Part shown: positions 8,523 through 16,571 of the stretch, one piece after another | How the letters are laid out: each line of letters begins with the position of its first letter | Numbering within the stretch: the stretch's first letter is position 1 | Assembly (NCBI GenBank): GCA_038244055.1 | Contig: JBBRTW010000060.1 | Span: 1 to 22,285 of the forward strand | Direction: 5' to 3' | From: DASPKW01 sp038244055 | Lineage (GTDB): Bacteria > Planctomycetota > Phycisphaerae > Tepidisphaerales > Tepidisphaeraceae | Length of the DNA stretch: 22,285 bases | Notes under the pieces: generated by a model | What the model saw: the letters and a program-made list of their open reading frames with translations, nothing else | What the model was told of the DNA's origin: nothing | Database searches by the model: none | Translations under genes and position numbers: made by a program

Positions 8523-9098
8523 ATGAGCACCGTCAGCATCCCACGATGGAACTCCGAGGGCGTTCTGCCCCCGATTGATTCCGCCGATCCAACCTCCGCG
8601 AGCCGCTCACCCTACCAAGTCGCGCTTGCCGACTTCGTCCTGCACTTTGGAACATCAGAACCACGCTGCGCCATCCTCGATGGTTTACTCCGCTACCGCG
8701 CCGCGCTGCATGCCGCCGGGTTGGTTGAGGGGTTCCAGTGGATCAACGGGAGTTTTTTGGAGCATGTCGAAGTGGTGCTGAACCGTCCGCCCAATGATGT
8801 GGATGTCGTCACGTTCTACCGCCTCCCCGCTGGAGCGACGCAAAAGGGCATCCGTGACATTGCCCCCGATTTGTTCGACCACGACAGCGTCAAGCAAGAG
8901 TTCAGGATCGACGGGTATCTCGTTCACCTGGACCAGACTCCAAAAGCGCTTGTCGAACGGAGTGCGTACTGGTACAGCTTGTGGTCCCATCGGCGGGACC
9001 GAACGTGGAAGGGGTTTATCGAGATCGGCCTGGCCGCCGACGACGCCCCGGCGGCCGGCTTTCTCAAGACCCTGGCCGCAACCGGAGGACAGCCATGA
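8523..9098 (+). CDS. DUF6932-like nucleotidyltransferase-fold protein
   Basis: This 191-aa protein has a central block WINGSFLEHVE (G76-S77) followed by RPPNDVDVVTF (D92-x-D94). This matches the minimal nucleotidyltransferase signature of a Gly-Ser helix followed by D-x-D, in the arrangement seen in DUF6932 proteins. The N-terminal part (VLPPID, then SPYQVALADFVLHFG) also fits that family. The ATG at 8523 is chosen over one at 8502 in the same frame because GGAGGGG lies about 7 bases before it. The stop overlaps the next start (ATGA at 9095-9098), so the two genes are translationally coupled. Related NTase-fold proteins act as toxins that modify tRNA or proteins; here that role is an inference from fold and context only. 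A missing third carboxylate cannot be excluded. Confidence 0.75.
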   Translation: MSTVSIPRWNSEGVLPPIDSADPTSASRSPYQVALADFVLHFGTSEPRCAILDGLLRYRAALHAAGLVEGFQWINGSFLEHVEVVLNRPPNDVDVVTFYRLPAGATQKGIRDIAPDLFDHDSVKQEFRIDGYLVHLDQTPKALVERSAYWYSLWSHRRDRTWKGFIEIGLAADDAPAAGFLKTLAATGGQP

Positions 9099-10015
9099 AC
9101 CGCGGTGAACGCCAGCTTCTCCTTTCAGAGCGGACGACTCTCGAAGGGTTCCTGACTGAAATCCCGGTCGAAGACGTTCTGGACCGCGGCAGCGTCGAGG
9201 GACGCCTGCGCAAAGTGAATGCGTTGTTGGCGCAATGCCCTGATGACACTCGCCAACCCGCTCGCGCGCGGCTCACATTCCGCGGCAAGCCGGTGGTCGA
9301 TAGTTACGGCATCTTCGCGGATTTTGGCGCCAGGGCGACGCAGGCTTTCAGCGACACCGTGGCCAAGGTCGCCGCCAGCCTGGAGGGGCCGCTGGCGAGC
9401 ATGGGGCCGGTGCCGAACAAGGCGCAGAACCAATTGCTCATCACCAGCACGGCGCTTGGCTCCTTCGGATTTGAACTCGAAGAGCATCGCGAGGGGCCGA
9501 TGCTGATTGATGATGGCAGCGCGGTGGCTGATGCGGTGGCCGCGACGCAGACCCTGCTAAAAGCAACAACGGGGGACGATGATTCGCTGGCCGATGCTGC
9601 CGCGGGGATGGAACCGCGTGCAATCACCGCCGCACGCTCGTTCCTTCAACTGCTCGCGGATAACGAAGCGGTGTGCGCACTGGAGTTTGGCGACCAACGC
9701 TTTTCTTTCAGCAGCGTGGCCGAAGTCCGACGCAGCGCAGATCGACTGGCGCAGGGGAATCTTCATGAGGAGCAGGCGCAATTGCAGGGCGAGTTTCAGG
9801 GCGTTTTGCCGAAAAGCCGCACGTTCGAGTTCAAACTTAGCGGCAGCAACGAGGTCATCAAGGGAAAGGTCGGCCCCGGCATCACCGACCCGGACGCGCT
9901 CAACCGACTTCTGCACAATCCCATGACCATCACCGTCGCGGCCACGCGCGTGGGCGACGGGCGGCCACGATTCGTTCTCAACACCCAACCAGCGGAAGGC
10001 TCCGGCACAACGTGA
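9095..10015 (+). CDS. Unknown 306-aa partner of the NTase gene
   Basis: The ATG at 9095 overlaps the stop of the NTase gene and is preceded by GGAGG. The protein begins with a helical segment (NRGERQLLLSERTTLEGFL). It continues with RARLTFRGKPVVDSYGIFAD, QNQLLITSTALGSFGFELEE, a helical AARSFLQLLADNEAVCALEF, and a C-terminal beta-rich region with FQGVLPKSRTFEFKL and VIKGKVGPGI, ending near RPRFVLNT. I do not recognise a named domain, although the sequence looks well conserved and soluble, without signal peptide or membrane segment. Tight coupling implies it works with the NTase, as an antitoxin, substrate or effector partner. The 31-bp gap to the truncated methyltransferase gene suggests co-transcription. 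Confidence 0.75.
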   Translation: MNRGERQLLLSERTTLEGFLTEIPVEDVLDRGSVEGRLRKVNALLAQCPDDTRQPARARLTFRGKPVVDSYGIFADFGARATQAFSDTVAKVAASLEGPLASMGPVPNKAQNQLLITSTALGSFGFELEEHREGPMLIDDGSAVADAVAATQTLLKATTGDDDSLADAAAGMEPRAITAARSFLQLLADNEAVCALEFGDQRFSFSSVAEVRRSADRLAQGNLHEEQAQLQGEFQGVLPKSRTFEFKLSGSNEVIKGKVGPGITDPDALNRLLHNPMTITVAATRVGDGRPRFVLNTQPAEGSGTT

Positions 10016-10046
10016 TGGCCTCTCCCGCGCGGCCCGCTATCCACCC

Positions 10047-10604
10047 ATGCCAATTCCCATGGCCAACGGTAACCAAAAGAACAAACTCGAACTCACCTGG
10101 ATCGGTAAGGAGAACCGGCCGCGGCTGGAGCCTCGGATTTTGCGGGAGGCTACGGACCGGTCGCATCACGCGGCGCGGCGCGTGACCAATCGTGACTTTT
10201 TCGATAACCGGCTGATCTTCGGGGACAACCTGCTGGCGCTCAAGGCGCTGGAGCAGGAGTTCGCGGGGAAGCTCAAGTGCATCTACATCGACCCGCCCTA
10301 CAATACCGACTCGGCGTTTGAGCATTACGACGACGGCGTGGAGCACTCGCTTTGGCTCTCTCCCATGCGTGATCGCTTGGAGATTCTGCGGCGGCTCTTG
10401 CGAACTGACGGGAGTCTATGGGTGAGTCTTGATGACACTGAACTTCACTTTTCCAAGGTATTGGGTGACGAAACATTTGGGCGCGATTGCTTCATCGCGG
10501 ATATCTCCTGGAAGAAACGTGATGGGCCTCCGAATGATCGCAAGTTGGGATCTGTCCATGAGCACGTCCTCGTCTGGGCACGGGAGAAGGAGGCCAAGCG
10601 ATGA
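10047..10604 (+). pseudogene. Truncated type III-like DNA methyltransferase (Mod)
   Basis: The 185-aa product is the N-terminal part of a beta-class adenine-N6 DNA methyltransferase. It shows LELTWIGKENRPRLEPRIL, FDNRLIFGDNLLALKALE and the catalytic motif IV DPPYNT (D82-P-P-Y85), followed by SLWVSLDDTE. A full Mod of this type has about 550-700 residues, with the target-recognition region and the SAM-binding F-x-G-x-G motif after this part; both are missing here. The frame ends EKEAKR and TGA inside the Shine-Dalgarno and start of the next gene, so the break lies just upstream of that gene. The start could also be the in-frame ATG at 10059; neither has a clear ribosome site. No restriction (Res) gene is in the window. 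It is probably inactive. Confidence 0.82.
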
Positions 10605-11824
10605 AGGCGAAACGACCCGAACCTCTTTATGTCCGTATCCGCGACATTCTCGAATCGGCCCGCTCGAATGTGGCGAGGTCGGTGAACACGACGCAGGTGA
10701 TCGCCAATTGGCTGATCGGCCGGGAGATCGTGGAGGAGGAGCAGAAGGGCGCGGCCAGGGCGAAATACGGCGCCAAGCTGATGAAGGATTTGTCCCGCCG
10801 CTTGACCGCTGACTACGGCAGTGGGTTTTCCTTGACGCTGTTGAAGGAGATGAAGGCGATCTATGTCGTCTATCCCGAGTTGCTTGGCACGGGCATGTCG
10901 CATGGAAAAGGTCACGCGGTGCGTGGCCTATTGCCCGAGGGGCGAAATACCCTGGAAAAAGGCCACGCAGTGCGTGGCCTTTCGGGAGCCGCTCCCGCCG
11001 GCGGAATTCGTCACGCAGCGCGTGACGATTTGGACGTCCTGCAATTCACGGGCGCAGTGAGTCGAAAATCCTGGAAGCCCGGCCTGCTGAATCCAAGTCT
11101 GTCATGGACGCACTACCGGACGCTGCTTCGGGTGGAGGGCGTGGAAGCCCGTTCCTTTTATGAGATTGAGGCGATCAAGGAGAACTGGTCGGCGCGCGAG
11201 TTGGAGCGGCAGATCAACAGCCTGCTGTACGAACGGCTGGCGATGAGCAAGGACAAGAAGGGCTTGCTCCGGCTGGCGAAGAAGGGACATGAGGTGCAGA
11301 CGGCCAGGGATGTGTTCAAGGACCCGCTGGTGATGGAGTTTCTCGGGTTGCCGGAATCGCCGAAGCTGCTGGAATCCGATCTGGAGCAGGCGCTGATTGA
11401 TAATCTGCAGGCGTTTCTGATGGAATTGGGCAAGGGGTTTGCGTTCGTGGCCCGCCAGCAGCGGATCACGCTGGATGGGGATCATTTCAGCATCGACCTG
11501 GTCTTTTATCACACCATTCTCAAATGCTTCGTCCTGATTGATTTGAAGGTCGGCAAGCTCACCCACGAGGACCTTGGACAGCTTCAGCTCTATGTGAACT
11601 ATTACGACCGGGAACGATTGTCCCCCGGTGACGGCCCGACCCTGGGCCTGATTCTCTGCACCGACAAGAACGACGCGGTGGTGAAATACACTCTGGGCGA
11701 AAAGCAGGAGGGCGCGATCTTCGCAAGCCGGTATCGGCTGCATGTGCCATCGGCGGCGGCGCTCAAGGCGGAGATTCGGCGCGAGCTGCGAATGTTGCGC
11801 GGCAAGGAGGGCACTCGACGTTGA
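10601..11824 (+). CDS. DUF1016 / PDDEXK nuclease-domain protein (YhcG-like)
   Basis: This 407-aa protein has the two-part layout of DUF1016. The N-terminal winged-helix-like domain shows VIANWLIGREIVEEEQ and FSLTLLKEMKAIY, and LSWTHYRTLLRVE precedes a PDDEXK domain. In the nuclease domain, HFSIDLVFYH (D299) and VLIDLKVGKL (D314-x-K316) form the D-x14-D-x-K core. The family is known from restriction-modification and defence neighbourhoods. The start ATG overlaps the Mod stop (ATGA) and has a strong AAGGAGG 7 bases upstream. Between KAIYVVYPELL and SWTHYR the protein carries about 50 extra residues with KGHAVRGL twice, encoded by a DNA hairpin array. This falls in a linker and keeps the frame. 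The 3' end abuts an IS3 remnant, so the last few residues may be altered. Confidence 0.88.
   Translation: MKAKRPEPLYVRIRDILESARSNVARSVNTTQVIANWLIGREIVEEEQKGAARAKYGAKLMKDLSRRLTADYGSGFSLTLLKEMKAIYVVYPELLGTGMSHGKGHAVRGLLPEGRNTLEKGHAVRGLSGAAPAGGIRHAARDDLDVLQFTGAVSRKSWKPGLLNPSLSWTHYRTLLRVEGVEARSFYEIEAIKENWSARELERQINSLLYERLAMSKDKKGLLRLAKKGHEVQTARDVFKDPLVMEFLGLPESPKLLESDLEQALIDNLQAFLMELGKGFAFVARQQRITLDGDHFSIDLVFYHTILKCFVLIDLKVGKLTHEDLGQLQLYVNYYDRERLSPGDGPTLGLILCTDKNDAVVKYTLGEKQEGAIFASRYRLHVPSAAALKAEIRRELRMLRGKEGTRR
10903..11027 (+). repeat. In-frame array of five triloop hairpins
   Basis: Five palindromes with 3-base loops sit in 118 bp of coding sequence. The larger ones have 8-bp arms: 10910-10928 (one G-T pair), 10961-10979 (GGCCACGC/GCGTGGCC, perfect) and 11009-11027 (CGTCACGC/GCGTGACG, perfect). 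Smaller ones with 6-bp arms lie at 10931-10945 (one G-T pair) and 10983-10997 (CGGGAG/CTCCCG). The centres of the large palindromes are 51 and 48 bases apart, both multiples of three. A direct repeat (TGGAAAA then GGYCACGCRGTGCGTGGCCT) covers 10903-10929 and 10953-10980. This looks like a palindromic repeat unit inserted and copied in frame. Confidence 0.85.
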
Positions 11825-12010
11825 ACTGGCAGAGTTTGTCCTGGTGCTGCCGCCCGGCGTACTGGCAGCCGCGATCCGAATGGTGCAGCAGCCCAAGTCC
11901 CGGCCGGCGCTTGGCCAGGGCCATCTCCAGGGCCTCGACGTACAGATCGGCGTGCAGCGTGTCCTTCATGCTCCAAGCAGCATGGCGGCGACCAGCGCGG
12001 AAACGTCCAG
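11822..12010 (-). pseudogene. IS3-family transposase (OrfB) remnant
   Basis: On the minus strand the sequence reads AAWSMKDTLHADLYVEALEM and then AKRRPGLGLLHHSDRGCQYA. This is the middle of the DDE integrase domain of IS3-family OrfB proteins, including the second catalytic Asp in HHSDRG. The match fades on both sides: no first Asp region is readable above about 12010, and after about 11822 the frame runs into the end of the nuclease gene. No terminal inverted repeats were recognised. It is a decayed fragment, and its edge coincides with the nuclease stop codon (11822-11824). Confidence 0.8.
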
Positions 12011-13010
12011 AGATTGTTGTATCGCGGGTGGCATTCCGAATTATCTATCAGACCCGCGCCAAAAGCGCAACCCGAACATGCGCCGCGCATCGCGAATTCC
12101 TGGAAGAAACCGAATGGGATCGTTGCATGAGGCTGAAGTGCTACCATGGTTTAAGGGGTCGGACTGTTCGAATATGGGCCGGCGTAAGAAAGCGAAAGCC
12201 GGTCGAAAAGTCAGAAGCCGTCGAGACTTAAACCACGGGCTGGGATGGGTGATTCCCTTTGCGGCGCGGTTGAGCGATCTCTGGAAACATTCACCCCATT
12301 TGCCTGCGCGTTGGGCTACGGGCGCGCTGGCCCGTCGCTCATCGAAACGGGCATAAAATAGAGGAGTGCTCCAGATCCGCTTCGGATAACCCATGTCGCA
12401 GGGGCCTATTTTCAACCTGTTCAGATCGTGGCCGTATGGATTGGATCCACGGCAATCCCACTCTGGCGATTCAGGATGATCCAACGCTTCGCGGGTGGTG
12501 AAATCACGTTGCTCGTTCCACCGATTCAATCAAGGGAGTTGCAAGTGCAGTGGAGAGCAATGGGTTGTATCGATTATGACGGTGCTCGGCACACTGCTCC
12601 TATTTTACCAGTGAAATCGTTTGCATGAATTGACGTGTCGGCAACGCAATCACGCCGGCGCTGAAATTGAACGGAACAAAATCCGCCGCCCCGTTTTCGG
12701 CGGTCGTGAATTTAGAGAACTTTGAATGTCGCAATTTATGACCTGAACCACCAACATGGTGTGGATTTTGCGATGAATTGGGCATGGAATCAGCGCGGCG
12801 ATATGTGTTGAGGTCGGGTGACGACATCGATTGCCATCCGTCTCGTGCTGATTCCCCTGATGCGGTGCTCATGATGTTCAGACTTTCCAAAGAAATGCTT
12901 GCTTGTTCCTGACATTGAGACGATGATGAGTGGGTTAGGAATTGCAGTTTGTAGAACATACAGTCAACAACTGTGATTTGGGCTGAGCCAATGGGCCTTC
13001 CGTGAACGTT

Positions 13011-13036
13011 CTCATCCGTTTCTCATATTGGATGAG
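13011..13036 (+). promoter_or_regulatory. Inverted repeat upstream of the EPS operon
   Basis: CTCATCC (13011-13017) and GGATGAG (13030-13036) form a perfect 7-bp inverted repeat around a 12-base AT-rich spacer, about 125 bases before the kinase start. It could be an operator or a leader hairpin. No family can be assigned. Confidence 0.3.
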
Positions 13037-13095
13037 TAGGTTCGGATTTGTGGGTTAGATAGTACAAAAAAAAGAATTGATGATGGGAGATGAAA

Positions 13096-13128
13096 AGCCG
13101 CCATTGGCAACTTGGCGCGGCTGATTTT
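13096..13128 (+). promoter_or_regulatory. Terminator-like leader hairpin before the EPS operon
   Basis: AGCCGC (13096-13101) pairs perfectly with GCGGCT (13117-13122). The arms are preceded by AAA and followed by GATTTT, about 30 bases before the first gene of the operon. The loop is long (15 bases) and the T-run short, so it would be a weak intrinsic terminator. It may be a leader element read through with help from the NusG paralog encoded in the same operon, which is an inference. Confidence 0.25.
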
Positions 13129-13159
13129 AACCAATTGTTTTTGGCAAGGGAGCAGGCTA

Positions 13160-15670
13160 ATGAGTACCCGGAATCGCATCACTGATTACACTGACCCTGA
13201 ATCGGCACCCTCCGCGAGGGTGGAGGTTCCGCGTCAAGGCATGCTCCAGGTGATTTGGGGGCGTCGGTGGTGGGTGCTTCTGGTGACCCTTGTCTGCATT
13301 GGGGGGACTGCGGCATACGTGTCGCGGCAAATCCCCATTTTTTCGAGCAGCTCATCGCTTTATGTGCAGCAGCGCGGATCGTTGCTCGTACAGGGACCCG
13401 GACTGTCGCAGCAGACGCCCCTGGTGACGCAGTGCGACATTGTGCGATCGGCCGCGGTGCTGGGCGAAGTGGCTGCCCTCCCGGAAGTTCGCAAGATGCA
13501 GATTATGGCGGGGGCCACCAATCCAGTCTCCGTGCTGCAGGCTGGGCTGACAGCGGTCCCGGCCGCGGGCGGCAGGACTGATACCGCCGGGCGGCCTGAC
13601 ATGATGGTGATCTCTTTTGAGTCCCCCAATTCAGTGGAAGCGTCCCAGATCGTGAACTTTGTTGCCGAAGCCTATGCACGGTCGGCGACTTCCCAGAAAA
13701 AAACCAACGCGGTTGAAGTGTTCAAGCTCCTGACCGCTGAGAAGGTCAAGCGCGATGAAGAACTCCAGAAATGGCTCGATGAGACGCTGAAATTCAAGAA
13801 AGACAACGGAGTGCTGTCATTTCAGGGGGACCGCGGAAATATCATCATCCAGACACTGGGCAAGCTGTCGGATGCGCTGACAACGACGCAGATGGAATTG
13901 ATCGATGCCCAGGCCGAATTCGACGCGATGGAGAAGGTGAAAGGGGATGATGCCAAGCTGATGCGAATGGCGCGGCTGCATCAGGCCCAGACGCAGAAAG
14001 ACGTGTCCATCAACGTGGAACAGGCCACCGCCGCGCAGGCCGTGCAGCAGCGCGACACGCTGCTGGAGCTGCAGATCAACGTGCTGTCGACGGAGATCGA
14101 CCAGCTCGAACGGCAGCGAAACCGGCTCCTGCAGCTCGTCAAGCCCGAGCATGCGGATGTGCGCATCCTCGTGGCCGATCTCATCTATCTCAAACAGCGG
14201 GTTTCGGAAAAGCAGGCCGATCTAACAGCCCAGCGTGAAGCCGAGAAGACAACGCCGACGACCCCCGATGTGAAAGTCGGCGAACTCAAACGCCAGCGCG
14301 AGATCGAGCAGCGCAAAGAGCGTGACCGGCAGATCGTCGAGGCCTACGTGGAGTCCGCGACCTACCGCCTGAGCATGGTAACCCAGCGCGCCCAGCAGCT
14401 CCAGAAGGCGTTTGATGCCCAGAAGGAAGAGGCTTTTAAGCTGAACGCGGTCGCAGCCAAGTGTGCGACCCTCGAGACCGAACTGCACCGGGTTGAGAAA
14501 CTGTGCGACATCATCGATACGCGTATCAAAGAGCTCAATGTGTCGGAAGATACGGGCAGCTGGCAGGTCAGCGTGATTGAAGTGGCCACGCCATCGGTCA
14601 GCCCGATCCGGCCGCAGAAGACGCGGACTCTGGCCATGGGCCTGCTCATCGGAGTGATCCTTGGAGTGGGCGTGGCGCTGGGGCTGGATTTCATGGACCA
14701 GCGGATCCACTCGGTGGAGGAAGTGTCGGCACTGGCGGATGCCCCGGTGCTGGGCCTGGTTCCCCATATCTCCGTGCGTCAGTCGATTGCCCAGCGCGGC
14801 CGGCATGTGGCCAATGAGCCGACCTCGGATGTGGCCGAGTCGTACCGGACGATTCGGACCGCGGTTTACTTCGGGGCGCGCAATGCTCAAGGCAAGGGCA
14901 ATCGCCTGCTGGTGACTTCGCCCGCGCCGGGTGATGGCAAAACGACCTCGGTGAGCAACCTGGCGATCGCGATGGCCAATGCCGGCCAGCGGGTGATCCT
15001 GGTGGACGCCGACCTGCGGCGGCCGACGCAGCACAAGGTGTTCGAGATGGATGGCAGCGTCGGCGTTTCCAGCGTGATGGCGGGAGAAGTTGAATTGGCC
15101 GGAGCCATCCTCGCGACTGGCATCAACAATCTTGACCTGCTGCCCGCCGGCTCGCCACCGGCCAATCCATCGGAAATCCTCAATAGTCAGGCCTTTGCGG
15201 ACCTGATCGACGGGCTGGCCGAGCGGTATGACCATGTGCTGATCGACTCCCCGCCGGTGGCGCCGGTGACCGATGCGCGAATCCTGGGTGCGATGTGCGA
15301 TGCGACGATCCTGGTCGTGCGTGCGGAGAAATCGACCAAAAAGGGCGTCGAGCATGCGCGGGAGAGTTTGAAGAGCGTCGGCACCAACGTGCTGGGCGTG
15401 GTCATCAATGACGTGCCCCGCCGACGGGACCGGTATGGCTATTACTACGGCTATACCTACGGCTACCGCTATCGCCAGTATGGGTACACCCAGGAGGCGA
15501 CGACCGCAAAGGGCAATGGCGATTCAAATGGCAACGGAAATGGCAACGGGCATTCGGCGCTGGCAGTCGCGGGCGTGGCCGGCACCAATGGCAAGAACGG
15601 AAAGCTCAAGGCGGACGAGCAGGTTGAACCAGAGCTGTCTGTGCCGCCAGAAGACGGCGCGGGTGCTTAA
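13160..15670 (+). CDS. Wzz-type co-polymerase fused to BY tyrosine kinase
   Basis: This 836-aa inner-membrane protein sets polysaccharide chain length and phosphorylates tyrosines. A first membrane helix lies at about residues 36-54, followed by a long periplasmic coiled-coil region (about 190-460, rich in Glu/Gln/Lys). A Pro-rich SPIRPQ and a second helix lie at about 488-510. The cytoplasmic kinase has Walker A PGDGKTT (K594), Walker A' ILVDADLRRP (D616, D618) and Walker B LIDSPP (D696). A cluster of ten tyrosines (RYGYYYGYTYGYRYRQYGY) at about 758-776 is the usual autophosphorylation site. A Gly-Asn-rich tail (KGNGDSNGNGNGNGH, 15507-15555) follows and is unusual. The ATG at 13160 is preceded by GGGAG, while an upstream in-frame start at 13112 has no ribosome site. 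It is the first gene of the operon, and its cognate phosphatase follows. Confidence 0.93.
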   Translation: MSTRNRITDYTDPESAPSARVEVPRQGMLQVIWGRRWWVLLVTLVCIGGTAAYVSRQIPIFSSSSSLYVQQRGSLLVQGPGLSQQTPLVTQCDIVRSAAVLGEVAALPEVRKMQIMAGATNPVSVLQAGLTAVPAAGGRTDTAGRPDMMVISFESPNSVEASQIVNFVAEAYARSATSQKKTNAVEVFKLLTAEKVKRDEELQKWLDETLKFKKDNGVLSFQGDRGNIIIQTLGKLSDALTTTQMELIDAQAEFDAMEKVKGDDAKLMRMARLHQAQTQKDVSINVEQATAAQAVQQRDTLLELQINVLSTEIDQLERQRNRLLQLVKPEHADVRILVADLIYLKQRVSEKQADLTAQREAEKTTPTTPDVKVGELKRQREIEQRKERDRQIVEAYVESATYRLSMVTQRAQQLQKAFDAQKEEAFKLNAVAAKCATLETELHRVEKLCDIIDTRIKELNVSEDTGSWQVSVIEVATPSVSPIRPQKTRTLAMGLLIGVILGVGVALGLDFMDQRIHSVEEVSALADAPVLGLVPHISVRQSIAQRGRHVANEPTSDVAESYRTIRTAVYFGARNAQGKGNRLLVTSPAPGDGKTTSVSNLAIAMANAGQRVILVDADLRRPTQHKVFEMDGSVGVSSVMAGEVELAGAILATGINNLDLLPAGSPPANPSEILNSQAFADLIDGLAERYDHVLIDSPPVAPVTDARILGAMCDATILVVRAEKSTKKGVEHARESLKSVGTNVLGVVINDVPRRRDRYGYYYGYTYGYRYRQYGYTQEATTAKGNGDSNGNGNGNGHSALAVAGVAGTNGKNGKLKADEQVEPELSVPPEDGAGA

Positions 15671-15725
15671 ACCAGTGGTTGATCGCGTGGTGTGATTGAG
15701 TTGGGCGATTCATCGGAGAGAAGAG

Positions 15726-16571
15726 TTGACCGAGTGTCCGGAACATCTCTGGGTGGAGCAAACCGAGCGTCTGCGGCGATTCAACGCCACAGTTTGCGCG
15801 GATGTGCATTGCCATTGCCTTCCCGGCGTGGATGACGGCCCGGCTACATTGACCGATGCGCTGGCGTTGTGCACCGCGCTGGCCCGCGACGGGATCACGC
15901 ATGTCGTCGCCACGCCGCACCAACTGGGCCGGTATGATGGCACCAACGCTCCGGCGGCGATTCGGCAAGCGGTGTCGGACCTGAACGTCGCACTGGGAAC
16001 CCAGGGGATCCCGCTGATCGTGGTGCCCGGGGGTGATGTGCGCATCGACGAGCGGCTGCCAAAGTTGCTGGAGACCGATGGAGTGCTGACCTTGGCGGAT
16101 GGCGGCCGGTATGTGCTGCTGGAACTGCCGCACGACACGCTGGTGGATATCGGCCCGCTGCTCGAGTCGATAATGGCAGGGGGCCGGCGCGGAATTCTGT
16201 CTCATCCCGAGCGGCACGCACAACTCGCCGCCCGGCCGGAGATGGCGGCGCGGTGGGTCGAGCGCGGAGCCTTGATGCAGGTGACCGCGGGCAGCCTGGT
16301 GGGGGATTTCGGGCCGGGTGCCGAGCGGGCGGGCTGGGAATGGCTGCAAAAGGGGCTCGTTCATTTGATCGCATCCGATGCGCACGATGTGCGGCGGCGT
16401 CCGCCGCGACTGGGTATGGCGATCGATGCGATCAGCAGGGAACTGACGCATCTGCTGGCGCGGCGGCTGTGCATGGAGAATCCGCTGCGGGTATTGCGGG
16501 GCGAAGACGTGGAGGCGATGCGGCGCAAGTCGCCGCCGGTGCCGGGTATCGGTGCGGGGAGGCCACGGTGA
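15726..16571 (+). CDS. PHP-family tyrosine phosphatase (CpsB/YwqE type)
   Basis: This 281-aa protein has the metal-binding motifs of the PHP-type phosphatases that reset BY-kinases: DVHCHCLPGVDDGP (D26, H28, H30), VVATPH (H65), PGGDVRID, LLELPHD, LSHPER (H160) and ASDAHD (D218, H220). It is expected to be a cytoplasmic, metal-dependent phosphatase that removes phosphate from the Tyr cluster of the preceding kinase. I chose the TTG at 15726 because GGAGAG lies about 7 bases upstream. Another TTG at 15696 in the same frame would add ten residues and lacks a site. The stop overlaps the GTG of the next gene by 4 bases (GTGA), so they are coupled. The second residue of the usual H-x-H pair spacing is intact, so the enzyme is probably active. 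Confidence 0.9.
   Translation: MTECPEHLWVEQTERLRRFNATVCADVHCHCLPGVDDGPATLTDALALCTALARDGITHVVATPHQLGRYDGTNAPAAIRQAVSDLNVALGTQGIPLIVVPGGDVRIDERLPKLLETDGVLTLADGGRYVLLELPHDTLVDIGPLLESIMAGGRRGILSHPERHAQLAARPEMAARWVERGALMQVTAGSLVGDFGPGAERAGWEWLQKGLVHLIASDAHDVRRRPPRLGMAIDAISRELTHLLARRLCMENPLRVLRGEDVEAMRRKSPPVPGIGAGRPR

Larger units (their letters stand above)
12011..13159. other. Long region without a convincing gene
   Basis: From 12011 to about 12600 all frames give only arginine-rich or low-quality readings, and I recognise no protein or RNA family there. From about 12600 to 13110 the base composition becomes distinctly more AT-rich, which is typical of an upstream regulatory region for the large operon that begins at 13160. 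No promoter with two good hexamers was found. Two possible hairpins near 13011-13036 and 13096-13122 are listed separately. Confidence 0.5.

Noticed and set aside
10155..10195. TCACGC...GCGTGA inverted repeat in the methyltransferase gene, similar to the nuclease hairpins
   Set aside because: The encoded HHAARRVTN stretch is normal for this methyltransferase family, and the loop is 8 bases rather than 3.
10884..10904. Sigma-54-like TTGGCACGGGCA sequence
   Set aside because: It lies inside the nuclease gene and the downstream TTGC element is not at the right spacing.
10903..11027. CRISPR-like array
   Set aside because: Only two to three palindromic units with short, unequal and frame-keeping spacers, no cas genes nearby, and it is within a coding sequence.
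12041..12529. A 162-codon minus-strand open frame (WDCRGSNPYGHDLNRLK)
   Set aside because: No family match, no ribosome site, and composition typical of non-coding sequence.
14222..15355. A 377-codon open frame on the minus strand
   Set aside because: It is antisense to the kinase domain with its Walker motifs; no independent motif was seen.
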